Positions 47,425-59,120 of a DNA stretch of 64,000 bases are shown here, in pieces. Both the position numbers and the translations under genes were made by a program. Origin of the DNA: Neoarius graeffei (Eukaryota > Chordata > Actinopteri > Siluriformes > Ariidae); assembly GCF_027579695.1 (NCBI RefSeq), contig NC_083577.1:53937283-54001282 (forward strand), in the 5' to 3' direction. Each line of letters starts with the position of its first letter. Position 1 is the stretch's first letter. The notes under the pieces were generated by a model. The model was not told the DNA's origin, did no database searches, and saw nothing but the letters and a program-made list of their open reading frames with translations.

Positions 47425-47887
47425 GATTTATGGACTTTACCATTAAATATGACCGACTACTAATCAGCATCTCATCTCATTATCTCTAGCCGCTTTATCC
47501 TGTTCTACAGGGTCACAGGCAAGCTGGAGCCTATCCCAGCTGACTATGGGCGAAAAGCGGGGTACACCCTGGACAAGTCACCAGGTCATCACAGGGCTGA
47601 CACATAGACACAGACAACCATTCACACTCTCATTCACACCTACGGTCAATTTAGAGTCACCAGTTAACCTAACCTGCATGTCTTTGGACTGTGGGGGAAA
47701 CCGGAGCACCCAGAGGAAACCCACGCGGACACGGGGAGAACATGCAAACTCTGCACAGAAAGGTCCTCGCCGGCCACGGGGCTCGAACCCGGACCTTCTT
47801 GCTGTGAGGCGACAGCGCTAACCACTACACCACCGTGCCGCCCTGATTTATGGACTTTACCATTAAATATGACCGACTACTAATCAA
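47401..47887. repeat. 420-bp offset direct repeat
   Basis: Positions 47401-47466 and 47821-47886 are identical over 66 bases, spanning the SINE head and unique flank. The repeat unit is SINE plus 46 bp of flank. Confidence 0.88.
47469..47842 (-). mobile_element. SINE, right unit of a tandem pair
   Basis: A well-preserved full copy. Its flanks are not a normal duplication: the ~46 bp to its left (47422-47467) and right (47842-47887) are the same sequence apart from the end. Confidence 0.9.
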
Positions 47888-48010
47888 CATGCTGCATATA
47901 TTCCACCATCTTTGACAAAATTGCTAATTTTAGATCTCTTCCTGACGGTTTGTAGGTTTAGGCTTCATGAGCCAGAGTACTTGGGGGTGGAGGTGGTGTG
48001 CCGCCCCCCC

Positions 48011-48042
<32 letters not shown>

Positions 48043-48121
48043 AACAGGAACTGTGTGACTATAAAGTGCTCAGATCTCTCATTGAATGTCCTGGTTCTCA
48101 TGTTAGACCTCTGAAGACAAA
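47888..48121 (+). promoter_or_regulatory. asmtl upstream region with poly-C tract
   Basis: Immediately before the asmtl start. A run of 28 C at 48004-48031 is followed by 10 A. No TATA box is evident. A first noncoding exon or core promoter cannot be placed. Confidence 0.35.
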
Positions 48122-51100
48122 ATGGTGTTGAACCCAGTCATATCCAAGCTGCATGGAAAACTTGTTGTTTTGGCCAGTGCATCTCCACGACGACAAGAGA
48201 TTTTGATCAACGCAGTAAGTTTAAAACAGTATCACAGTAAACAATATAGCAATGATCAAGAAGCATTATTTACTCTGTCTGTATGCAGGGTTTACGGTTT
48301 GAAGTGGTGCCCTCTTGGTTTAAAGAGACTTTGGACAAAGCCTTGTTTAAAATGCCCTCTGAATACGCAGTCGAGACGGCAAAGCAAAAGGCCCTGGAAG
48401 TGGCTCGGAGGATGCCACTTGTGAGTCTGTTATTTCTGCTCCCAAAATTAGACCCCATTTTGTTGTGTCAGGTTAATGTTGTCAGGTGTTAATGTGTGTG
48501 TGTGTGTGTGTGTGTGTGTCAACCTTCACATGTCCTGGGTGTAGAACCACCTGAAAAAACCAGATATAGTGATTGGGGCAGACACTGTGGTGGTAAGTAA
48601 GGGTTTGTTTTGTTCAATAAAATTTGATGAATCATTGGTTAAGATCCTAGTAATTGCATGTTTTTCTGTTTCCAGACAGTGGATGGTTTAATTCTGGAGA
48701 AACCTGTGGATAAGAAGGATGCCTACTGCATGCTGTCTAGGTGCTTTTGCCTTAACACAATCATGCTAGATGTAAAAATGTCTCGTACTTGTGTAATATC
48801 TGTCTAATATAAGGTATTATACATGTATCTGTTTTATAGCATTTTATACAGTTCTATTACAGTCTTGAGCAACGGTTTTTAGTTGTTTGTTTTTTATTCC
48901 ATCTGTAAATTTACAGATTGAGTGGAAAAGAGCACAGTGTATTTACAGGAGTGGTCATAGTCCTCTGTCATGAACGAGAGGGTATGTTGTGTAATCTGAA
49001 TATTTACCTGATTGATATTTCACAAGGGGTCAGCTGTGGTGTTTTCAATTTCAGGAAATGAAACCGAGCACGAAGTGGTGGACTTTTATGAGGAGACAAA
49101 GGTGAAGTTTGCAGAGCTGTCTGAGGAGATACTTTGGGAATACATTAACAGTGGAGAGCCCATGTAATTTTTATTTTTCAGCTGCCATACTTGCTATTGA
49201 TTTGATACAATATAGATTTAGTTTGGTAACAAGACACCAAACGTTGAACTTTGAACCTGTGTCCTTTAGGACAGTTCAATCCTTATGTTGACTTTCATTT
49301 CTTAAATAAGATAAAATGTGTAATATTTTGTTTGAATAATTTGGTTACAATATATTGTAACCATGCTTTAATGATTTCTGATGTCAGCTTTTTAAATGTC
49401 ATGTAATTAGCTAATTTACTGCCACTCTTTGTAAGTAAAAGCCACATACTTTTGTCATTTTATAGGTGACTGCTTTAATATTTATCTGCTAAGACATAAT
49501 GCTGAACCACAATCATGTGTTTAGTTAAATTGTAAAAAGGCCTTTTGTAAAAACAGTTCTGTGTTCCTGTGCTGCATCTTTGACAGGGACAAGGCTGGTG
49601 GTTATGGGATCCAGGCTTTGGGTGGCATGTTTGTGGAATATGTGCAAGGAGATTTTCTTAATGTGGTGGGATTCCCACTAAATCACTTTTGCAGACAACT
49701 GGGAAAGATTTACAACAGCTCGCTTGAAAGCCCCGCTCATAAGATAAAGTGCAAGGACGTGGCAGTATGTGATGGGCCGTGCACTTCTGTCAGCTGCCTG
49801 GATGAAAAAACTGTGCAACCGGACATCAGCAGCTTCAACCACTCTGACTTGGTGCACAATGTGGTGGGACCTGAGGGTACCAAGAGCAACACTGAGGACT
49901 TCCCTCACAGCATCGTAGAACTACTAGATGGATTTAAAGCTTCAAAGGTTTGTAGCATATTGATGTTTGTGATTAACAAGTGGCTAAATGTATAAATAAA
50001 ATTCATTTGAGGTTTGCATGTTTGTGTCGGGTACGAGGTAGGCGGATGTAAATGCAGAAGTATGTTTATTTACAGTGATCTATATACGTCGGTGAAAACA
50101 GACACGCAGGCAAATAGTCCAAATTGGCAGGCTAAATCCAAAATGTAAAACATGCAGAGTCAGGTGAGGTGCAAATGGGATATCAGAGGCAGAGCGAAAA
50201 CAAGAACAAGGAACAGGCACAGGAAATCGGAAACACGGGTAGTAGGGCTCGGTAATGTGTACTGACATAGTGTAATACTTAGCACTGATTGTGCATCAGC
50301 ACAATACTTAAATAGGTGCACATATAGCTCCTTAATTAAATTCAGGTGCGTGTCGTTAATGGTGCGCATGCTGGAGTCTGCTTGATGTGCACGCAGCCCG
50401 GGGCATGCCTTCAGGTGCACGTGCCACAGTGCGCAGGACTGACAGAAACAACACCACACACACCCACCCACCCAACCGAAAGAGCTCCCTCTGGGAGCAA
50501 AAATCCATCCTACTTGGCTCTGGTGGGGGCTCGGGTTCAGGCTCAGGACAAAACTTGGACTCCTGACTTGCACTGGTTTCGGGCTCTGGAGATGATTCTG
50601 GTTCTGGACTGGGCTCGAGCTCTGTACTGGACTTGGGCTCGAGGTGTGGAGATGACTCCGAACTCTGGATTGGACACAGGCTCTGGAAATGACTTGAGCT
50701 CTATGCAGGAAGCACACTTAGACTCAGGACCTGACTTGGACCCTGGACTTTGCTCGGATCCAGGACTTACAGTGGACTTGAGCTCCAGGCTGGATTCAAG
50801 CTCTGGAGATGACTTGAGCTTTGGGCTGGAGTCTGGCTCCAGCTCAGGAGATGACTCAGGCTTGAGCTCTGGATTGGGCTCGGACTCAGGGCTGGTAGTG
50901 TGCTCAAGCTCAGGGCTGGACTCAGAGCTGGTAGTGTGCTCGAGCTCAGGGCTGGACTCGAGCTCTGGGCTGGACTCTGGCTCAAGCTCAGGAGATGACT
51001 CAGGCTGGAGTTCTGGAACTGGCTTGGACACAGTTCTAGCTGGAAGTGTGCTCGAGCTCTGGACTTGACTTGGACTTTGGACTGGACTTGAACTCTGGGG

Positions 51101-54100
51101 ATGACTTGGGCTCAAGGCAGGAAGCAAGCTTTGACTTGGGCTCCAGGCTGTACTTGGGCTCAGTAGAGTATTGTCCTTTTTCTTCCATGAACCATAAGCT
51201 ATACATTTCCCCTGATGAATGCCTTGAGTACATCCCAAACAGCAGCCAATCTTTCTGTTGTTCCTCTATTAATATCTAAAAATACCCTGATATCCTCACC
51301 AAATTTTGTAGCAAACTGTTCATCCTGCAATAAACTTGTATTTAGTCCCCACCTCCCAACATTACCTTTAGTAGAACGTAAATTCATATGTAATTCGACC
51401 AGTACATGGTCTTATTGCTATAACTCCTATATTGCAGTCTACTACCAGGTCAACAAGCGAGCCAGCAACCAAAGAGAGTCTCCAAATATCTACCAAACCT
51501 AGTTCCTCCCGTAAAGTATCTATAGCTGCTCCGTCTCTGGGGAATATGCCTGTTCTGATTTTACTGCGATCCAATTGATCATCTAATATTTGATTGAAAT
51601 CTCGTCCGTCCGTCCCCCCCCCCCCCCCCCCCCCCCAAGATAATCTGACCATCTGTATCTCCCAAGATTTTATTGACCTCATGAAAAAAGGATGCAGTTT
51701 CTCCATTTGGCGCATATAGGTTGCAAAGTACTACTTTAACTCCATTAATAAGTGCTTCCACAACTAAGATCCATCCATGAGTGTCTTTAAATTGATTTCA
51801 ATATGGCTGAACATTTTCTCAATACCGATTTGAGCCAGATTGGCAAATATAGCAGTGTATGTCAGTCCACCATCAACCATTTTAACTTTGGCTCCAATGA
51901 TGCCAGTTTTCTGATGCCTTTGAGCTATTTCCCTATATCTTCCTTGTTAAAATGCTTGTGTCTAACCCTGCTAGTGACCTATGAATGTGTAGAGAAGTGA
52001 GATTTTTGTTTTTTTTTTAAGGGTGCCTTTTTATTTTACTTTTTCACATTTTCTTATTTTACTTTAAGAATGGAAAATGATAATACTGAAATCTACTTCT
52101 TTCTGCAAAACAGTCTGTTTTGTTTTCCTTTTTATTTCATAAAGAATATGGATCGAACAGATGTTACATAGATTGTAATTCTTGATGTGCTCTCTGCCAG
52201 ACTTTGTTCACAGCATCCAAACTAGGTGTGTTTGATGTTCTGAGTGACTCTGGCCTTACAGTGGAGGAAGTAGCCAGTCGAATCAATGCCTCTTTGCTGG
52301 GCACTGAAAGGTTACTGGATGCTGCTGTATCCTTAGGGCTCCTACAGAAGCTCAGATGTGACGATAAGTCTGGTGAGTCTTGGAAAAATAGGTTAATAAT
52401 GCATAAGCTTTGCAGCTGATCGTCAGTCAGTCACCTGTGAAGTTACGTAAAGAAGCTGTATTGTCATGTTGCAGCAGTGAATGCTGTTTGTCCTGATTTA
52501 TACTGTGTACAGTGTATAGGAACACAGAGCAGGCCAGACATTTCCTGGTATCAGACAGCCCCCTGTCTCTGCATGCATACATCCTGCACTGTAACGATAT
52601 GATCTGGCCGCTCTTCACCCACCTAGAGAGTGCTGTCAGGGAGGGCACAAATCAGCACGAGAAGGCTCTTGGGACGAAGTCTGAAAATGTGTTTCAGGTA
52701 GATGATGATATTAACATAGCTGCCAACTACTACGAATAAATCGTATTTATTACGATTTGTCATTTTGATTACGAAAATACGAATTTACTACAATAAAATA
52801 CGATTTTGCCAATTTTCATGGGTCATTTTCAAAGTCTATCACCGGTGGGATTCGTATTTGATAAAACACTGCTTCGTTCCAAGCGGCAGATACTACGCTA
52901 AATTTCACTGGCTATTGCTTGTTCTCTCAGCCAATCAATGATGCTATTAGATCATCCATGGCACGCTATCGTCTGGCCTTTGTTCACGAAGTTTCTGAAC
53001 AAAGCATGGCGTTTCAAGCTTTTGTTATGAAGATGTAGCGTAGTACTAATCTCTAAAGAAAGCATGGCTAAGGGGAAGGGCCAGCGCTTCAAGGACTCGT
53101 ACCGAGAGGAGTTTCCCTTCATTTCTAAGTCAGGTAAGGGCGATCACTACGCATTTTGTGCTCCATGTCGGCGAGACATTTCTATCAGTCATGGCGGGTG
53201 TTCTGATATCGTAACACATGTGAAAACCTCCCTTCACAAGGAAAGTACGGACAATGTTTCAAAGACTGCAAAACTAATTTTGTTTTAGTGTGATTTTTCA
53301 GGGTAGTTTTGCTAGAAAGCTTTGGCGGCAGGGGGGGCTTTGCCCCCCCGACCCCCCACCAACACTCAGTGCCCAACCTTGTATTACTATTTACAATTTC
53401 GGAATGTTGGCAGCTATGTATTAAGGTTGATAATACAGTATAGGCTACAGTACAATAAAATAAATACAAAATATGCATTTTTTGAGTTTCCTTTTTTGTT
53501 AAAGGATGACTGTTTCAAAAAGGAAGTGAAAATGCGCTTTATGAATGCCATGCACAGCATTGCTAAAATGACTGGAAGAGATGTGGCCATAGCATTTGAT
53601 CTGTCCCGCTTCAGAACAGCTTGCGATGTTGGAGGTAACTGTTGAATGAATATATATTTTACAGTTGAAATTAAATTAAAAAAGATGTGCTGCTGCATTC
53701 CTGCTATTTAGATGTTAGCCACACTAAGGATTTGGTCCGGGTTGTCATTGTATTTCTGTATTTTATTTTCACAGGCTGTACTGGTGCCATGGCATACGAG
53801 TTCACCAAAGCCCATCCTGAACTTTCTGTAATCGTTTTTGACTTGCCAGAAGTTATTGAAATGAGAAGTTGCTTCCAATCTAAAGAACAAGATAGCAGAG
53901 TGTCATTTGTTGCAGGTCAGTGCACGTGTGCATACCCTAAATATTTTACACCAATAAGACATTGTGTGTTATAGTCGACAGATTTAACAACAGTTTGTAG
54001 CAGAAATGGCCCAATAGTGTAGGCCTGTCTTAAGATAATAGTGAAAAAAATCTAAATCTTACTTCAAAGATTTGCATTTCCCTTTCTGTATGATACAAAT

Positions 54101-57100
54101 ATTCTCTAATAACCATTTTCCACCCCTTGGCTTTATACCTGCTTCCAGTTTCTTTAATGTTCTCTGTACAACTGAGCAATGTTTCCCCATATTCTTCCGG
54201 ACATCTGATTCAGCTCTTTGCCTATGTTTTGGACTGTTCTTGTTTCTTATTTCTTAAATTTCACTTCATGTTTAACTTCTTGGAATTCTTTTAATTGTAT
54301 TTAAATTGTTAGCGGTCCATTTTCTTTTTTTTTTTTTTATCCCGAAACCATGTGGGATGCAAACCTTTGCATGTAATTGTCTGAAAATTGTGTTGGCTAA
54401 GTTATTTGAAGTTGTATGAAAGTTGTATCAGGTTACTTCTATGAAGATACTTTCATTGTCCCTTTCTTTTTGTAGGAGATTTCTTCAAAGATGACATACC
54501 CAAAGCAGACCTCTATATCCTTGCACGAATTCTCCATGATTGGTCTGATGAGAAAGTACATGAGCTGTTGAGTAAAATTTCCAAGGCGTGCACTCCAGGT
54601 AAGAACATGTCTCTGTAGATCTGACCATTATGTCTAAAATGCTGTATTATTAGCATTATCATCATCCACAAAGTATTTACATCGAGTTGGTTCGGAAAGT
54701 ATTCAGACTCCCTCTGTTTTTGCACATTTTAATGTGTTGAGTTAATTTAGAATGGATTAAATTCACACTTTGCCATTAATCGGCACAAAAGAACTCCTTA
54801 CAGAGCAAAACCATGTTTTGAGAACTTTTGTTTTTGTTAATCAAACTAAAATCTCTCCTTTAGATAAGTATTCACACCCTTGCTTAAGGCCGTCCAAATA
54901 GAGCACTCGTGCATCCTGTTTGCTTTGATTATCTTGATGTCTCTAGAACCTGACTGGAATGTAAAACCTAATTGAAGTTGACAAGATCTGCCAGGAAGAG
55001 TGGGAGAAACTGCCCAAATCTGTGTGTACAGAGATTGTAGAGAATTACCCAAGAAGACTTGAAGGTGTAATTGTTGCTGAAGGTAGTTTTAAAGTCCTGA
55101 ACAAAGGGATTGAAAACTTTAGATAAGATTTTGTTTTATTTTTAATAAATATTGCAGAAAATCCTAAACTTGTTTTCTCTTTGTCATTGAGTTATTGTGT
55201 GTAGATGGATGGGGGGAAAAAAGTAAATTTAGTCCATTTAACAACAGTTTTATTTATCACACGTTTACTTCAGCACAGTGAAATTCCTCTCTGCATTTAA
55301 TCCATCTGAAGCAGTGAACACACACATGCGCACGCACACCCAGAGTAGTCGGCAGCTTTGCTACAGCACTCGGGGAACAGTTGGGGGTTAGGTGCCTTGC
55401 TCAAGGGCACTCCAGCCAAAGACCGCCCCATGTTAACCTAGCCTAAAATAACACTATAGCACAATAAAACATGCAATACCTGAAGGGGCCTGTATACTTT
55501 GTGAAACGGTGATTATTCAAAGTGTATAACATATTACTGCAGGAGCAGTCCTGGGGGCGGGCCGACCGGGCAGCCGCCCGGGGCGGCATCGCGGAGGGGG
55601 CGGCGCGGGCGCGGAAAAAAAAAACTGGTCCCAAAAAAAAAAGTTCCCCCCAAAAAAACCCCCGAAAAAAAAAAACAAGACGGGGGGTGAACATTTTGGA
55701 TGGGGAAGTCCAATACCAAAGTTGCGCAGGTGACGTCATCAGTGTGTGTGTGTGTGTACCTAACTTGTCGTAGCCCCATAATATGCACAATCCCGCCAGC
55801 AGAATGTTGTACTAGTCATCAAAAAGACTTTACTACCATAGTACTGCACTACTATGACATTACACAGAGTCTTAAGTAATACATTACGACTTGATCATTG
55901 CCATTCTGGTAACAGCAAATTTATAATGGGCCGTGTCCGCGACGTACAGCACACGACGAGAAATGCTTAAACAACCATGTAAAGCTGTTAGTGTTGTGAC
56001 GTTCGCGAACGAACCGATTCTTTTGAACGGCTCCTAGGCATGAACGATGAGAACCGAGTCTTGAGCTGGGGGAGCCGTTCTTTCTGTCGTTCTTTTTTGC
56101 CCAAGGACAAGAAGTAGGCTAAACAGCATTTGCCTTTTATTTATTAAAGTTTTATCTGTTTGCCTAATAGTTCAAATTGTTTTGTATATAGTTTATAATG
56201 TTGTGTGATATTAATGATAATATTGTGGGAAAACTACTTTGCACAGACGTTCATTTAATTTATTCTTTCATCATTTTGTTTGTTCTGCATGGACATTCAT
56301 TGAAGCCCTCATTGTTTTTTAATGGTCATTTATGAGCGTTTAGGGGTTACAATAATGTAAGCCTAGGTTGCTTTATATAAAAGGTATGTCCAGAAATATT
56401 GATGTCACTGTCTAAGCAGAGGGATCTGGCTTCTTTAGACGCTGTCTTCTTAAAACTGAATAAATATTTAAAAAGAGCCAAATGAGCCAGTCTTTTGAAC
56501 GGCTCTTTTCAAAGAACGGATCACAAAGATGCGGATCCCATCAAAGAGCCATAAATCCCATCTCTAAAAGCTGTTAACATTCTGTTGGCTAATACAGAGC
56601 CCAACGCGGGGGGCGGCGCGGGCGCCAAAAAAAAAAAACGGTCCCCAAAAAAAAAAAAAAACGGTCCCCCCCCAAAAAAAGGTCCCCAAAAAAAAAACCC
56701 GAAAAAAAAAACAAGAAGGCCGGGGGGGGGGGGGGGGGGGGGGGGCGCCAGCAGGGGGTTTCGCCCGGGGAGTAAATCACTCTAGGATCGCCACTGTATT
56801 ACTGTTCTTTAAACTGACTGACCTTAAATCAATAATTTGGACTGTTTTCACAGCTGGTTCATTGGGTCCAGCTGGTTTTTTTTTTTAAAACAGAAGCTGA
56901 TAACTTCTTGGAAAAGGTTTGCCATATTCCAAAGTTGTCGTACTGGTCATTCGTTTTGTAGAATGAACCATTTGTGTGTTACTGTGATGCAGGCTGCGGT
57001 TTGCTGCTGTCTGAGATTCTGCTGGATGAGGAAAGGACCAGGCCGAGTCGAGCTCTGCTGCAGGCACTCAGCATGACTGAAGGAAGGCAGAGGAGCGCTG

Positions 57101-57207
57101 TCGAATACAGTAACTTAATGAAGAAGCATGGTTTCAGTCCTGTACATACCCAATACACAGAGAACCTCCTAGACGCCATGCTTTTTGTGAAAGATGATCA
57201 AAGTTAG
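48122..57207 (+). CDS. asmtl: ASMTL: Maf-type NTP pyrophosphatase fused to ASMT-like methyltransferase
   Basis: Thirteen coding exons with GT-AG borders: 48122-48214, 48289-48420, 48545-48592, 48676-48740, 48917-48981, 49055-49163, 49587-49947, 52201-52372, 52513-52697, 53505-53634, 53775-53915, 54476-54598 and 56993-57207. They sum to 1,839 nt (612 residues; human has 621) with all phases compatible. The N-terminal Maf part shows LASASPRRQEIL, VIGADTVV, LEKPVDKKDAY and KAGGYGIQALGG; Maf enzymes hydrolyse noncanonical or surplus nucleoside triphosphates. Exon 7 holds a variable linker. The C-terminal part is O-methyltransferase-like: DVGGCTGAMA (SAM site), VIVFDLPEVIE and ARILHDWSDEKVHELL with the family's catalytic-type His. 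Melatonin synthesis by ASMTL is not established. Odd: the usual LVQ between LSM and TEG is missing in exon 13. Confidence 0.95.
49948..50519. other. asmtl intron 7, left part
   Basis: Noncoding and repeat-like (gtttatttacagtgatc, caggcaaatagtccaaattgg), with the feel of a dispersed element end, but no family could be fixed and no coding motif is present. Confidence 0.4.
50520..51180. repeat. Degenerate minisatellite in asmtl intron 7
   Basis: About 660 bp built from 6- to 18-bp variants of ctggactcgagctcaggg. The codon-length period keeps frames open on both strands: a + frame rich in Ser-Gly-Asp-Leu and a minus frame rich in Ser-Pro-Glu-Leu. Composition, not selection, explains the open frames. 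Confidence 0.85.
51185..51900 (-). mobile_element. L1 endonuclease-region fragment
   Basis: The minus strand reads VKVVLCNLYAPNGETASFFH, EVNKILGDTDGQIIL and FNQILDDQLDRSK, then LGLVDIWRLS. This is homologous to the endonuclease of the L1 at 27629-32964. A poly-C run (about 51617-51638) breaks it. No RT remains. Confidence 0.82.
52715..53418 (+). mobile_element. hAT element 17 bp after asmtl exon 9 donor
   Basis: The ends CATAGCTGCCAAC and complement are flanked by tattaa on both sides (52709-52714 and 53419-53424). From 53064 the + strand encodes MAKGKGQRFKDSYREEFPFI, then HYAFCAPCRRDISIS and HGGCSDIVTHVKTSLH. This is the CCHH zinc-binding N-terminus seen in one group of hAT transposases. 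The catalytic part is missing. It occupies most of intron 9. Confidence 0.8.
54684..55216 (+). mobile_element. Tc1-type deletion derivative in asmtl intron 12
   Basis: Starts with ggttcggaaagtattcagac and contains a transposase C-terminal remnant on the + strand (YPRRLEGVIVAEGSF near 55050). It ends near ttgtgtgtagatgg. Exact ends and TA pair not resolved. Confidence 0.6.
55222..55440. mobile_element. Dispersed repeat fragment
   Basis: Contains cagcacagtgaaattcctct and ggggttaggtgccttgctca, words common in fish interspersed repeats. The family is uncertain. Confidence 0.4.
55540..56796. mobile_element. hAT element with homopolymer-rich ends, in asmtl intron 12
   Basis: A perfect 8-bp duplication, tattactg, at 55532-55539 and 56797-56804. 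The left end is CAGGAGCAGTCCTGG and the right end (complement) is CAGTGGCGATCCTAG. Both subterminal zones are GC-rich (ggggcggc, gcggcgcgggcgc) followed by alternating A- and C-runs (55610-55680; 56625-56740). No transposase is seen. Confidence 0.82.
55989..56566. mobile_element. hAT MITE nested in the hAT
   Basis: The ends TAGTGTTGTGA and (complement) TAGAGATGGGA are flanked by a perfect 8-bp duplication, aaagctgt, at 55981-55988 and 56567-56574. Subterminal copies of gaacggctc occur on both sides. Confidence 0.82.
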
Positions 57208-57892
57208 CCAGTTTGTTCCTCTGAAAAATATAAAATGTACAAAACACTAGGAATTTGTATACTATCTGGCAACTTTTAACTGTCCAGGAATTTGTCAATG
57301 AAACGTTCCAAGCTGTCTGTGGTGCACCTGTAAATTATATTAATTTCTGAAAGATATAAGATCCAATTGTTTTAATAAAAGTGACCACCTACTAAAGTCT
57401 TACTTTTCAGTGTCCACAGAAGCTACATAAGGAGGCATGTCACTGTCTAACCACTGTGTTATTGACTGGCAGGTTGTGCTGTATTCATGGGTGGGGTTTT
57501 TTTGTGTGTTTTTTTTTTTTTGGTCTGGATCAGGCAGAGTGCAGAGAGAAGCACTTGGCCTGTGTACCTTGCTGAAAATCCAGCTTGGTCTGACAGCTAC
57601 CAGAGCACAAGCTGAGCTTGTTAAGCTAGTAGGAAGGTAGAAAATAAACTTTAAATTCTAAATTTCTGCTACAAATGCAACATCACAGACAAGTTATTTT
57701 AAAAGAGAATCTCAAATACTTACTGATCGATTTCATTAATGATGAAGATGGAAAAATAGCTTACCAGCTGGCAATGATGTGATGGTTTGATCAGTTCAGA
57801 CTGTGTTTTGGTAGTTGGTCAGACCAGACTGGACTTTTCAGCAGAGTATTTTCATAATTCAGTGTGTCATACAGAGAAACACTAAAATGGCA
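57208..57892 (+). other. asmtl 3' UTR and flank
   Basis: AATAAA at 57374-57379 is the likely poly(A) signal, 167 bases after the stop codon. The rest, to the Tc1 element at 57895, is noncoding with a T-run near 57505. Confidence 0.65.
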
Positions 57893-58145
57893 TACAGTCC
57901 TGGTCAGAATTATTGGCACCCCTGAACTGGTAAGTACAGAATTTAGAATATATTCAGAAATTAATGCAAAGGAACAGTTATTTAATAATATTTTAATAAA
58001 ATGTGCAGTTATTAAACAGCAACAAAAATTCATATAGTGACATAAAAAGCACAGACATGAACTATATGCTGCACACAATTATTACCACCCTTTTTATGAA
58101 TTTAAATTAGTTCCTCAAAAAAAATCACCTATGTTTAATTTTCGC

Positions 58146-58672
58146 TGTTCACATTAGATTAGATTAGATAAAAGTTTATTGATCCCTTTGGGAGGGTTCC
58201 CTCAGAGAAATTAAGATTCCAGCAGCATCATTACAGATAAACAGAGAAAAGAAATAGAGGAAAACTTCTAGATAAATTAAAATAAATTAAGTATTTACAT
58301 ATGCAAATATAAAAAGAATAAGATCTGGGGAAGAGAGGAGGGGGAAGAAGGGAAAGAAAAGAAAAAAGGGGGAGAGAAGGGGGGGCGGCGGCAGGAGAGA
58401 TATTGCACTTTATATTGCATATTATATTGCATATTGTCCAGTATTGCTTATTGTTAGGCTAGGCTACTGCTCCTTCCCATCCTCTGTCCTCCTGTTAACC
58501 CCCCAGAGAGAAGTTGTACAATCTGATGGCATGAGGAACAAAGGAGTTTTTGAGTCTGTTCGTCCTGCACTTGGGAAGGAGCATTCTGTCACTGAACAGG
58601 CTCCTCTGGTTGCTGATGACCGTGTGCAGAGGGTGACTGGCATTGTCCATGGTCATCGTCCACCTGACCTGC
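58146..58672 (-). mobile_element. Non-LTR 3' fragment
   Basis: A gattagattagat-type tail at the left with purine-rich sequence, followed by blocks such as ctgaacaggctcctctggtt. A microsatellite-like tail is usual for CR1/L2-type repeats read on the minus strand. The clade is uncertain. Confidence 0.5.
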
Positions 58673-58780
58673 ATTAATCAATGAATGATGTTTTTACTGC
58701 ATAAAAAGGGGCTGATTGCTTCCATTTTTTAAAATTGTTGACCAAAAAAAGCTGTCTGAGAGCATCAGAAATGCCGTTAT

Positions 58781-59120
58781 CTCATCTCATTATCTCTAGC
58801 TGCTTTATCCTGTTCTACAGGGTCGCAGGCAAGCTGGAGCCTATCCCAGCTGACTACGGGCGAAAGGCGGGGTACACCCTGGACAAGTCGCCAGGTCATC
58901 ACAGGGCTGACACATAGACACAGGCAACCATTCACATTCACACCTACGGTCAATTTAGAGTCACCAGTCAACCTAACCTGCATGTCCTGGGGGAAACCCA
59001 CACTGACACGGGGTGAACATGCAAACTCCGCACAGCAAGGCCCTCATCGGCCACGGGGCTCGAACCTGGACCTTCTTGCTGTGAGGCGACAGCGCTAACC
59101 GCTACACCACCGTGCCGCCC
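58781..59120 (-). mobile_element. tRNA-derived SINE
   Basis: A 13-bp duplication, gaaatgcc(g/a)ttat, at 58768-58780 and 59121-59133. It interrupts the family D transposase remnant near its N-terminus. Confidence 0.92.

Noticed and set aside
50346-51068. 240-residue Ser/Gly/Asp-rich protein
   Set aside because: Minisatellite inside an asmtl intron, open on both strands by repeat phase.
50520-51180. CRISPR-like array
   Set aside because: Units are short, degenerate and without unique spacers; the genome is eukaryotic.
55522-55788. Small proteins rich in Lys, Pro and Gly from the hAT ends (also 56585-56785)
   Set aside because: Translations of poly-A, poly-C and poly-G blocks.
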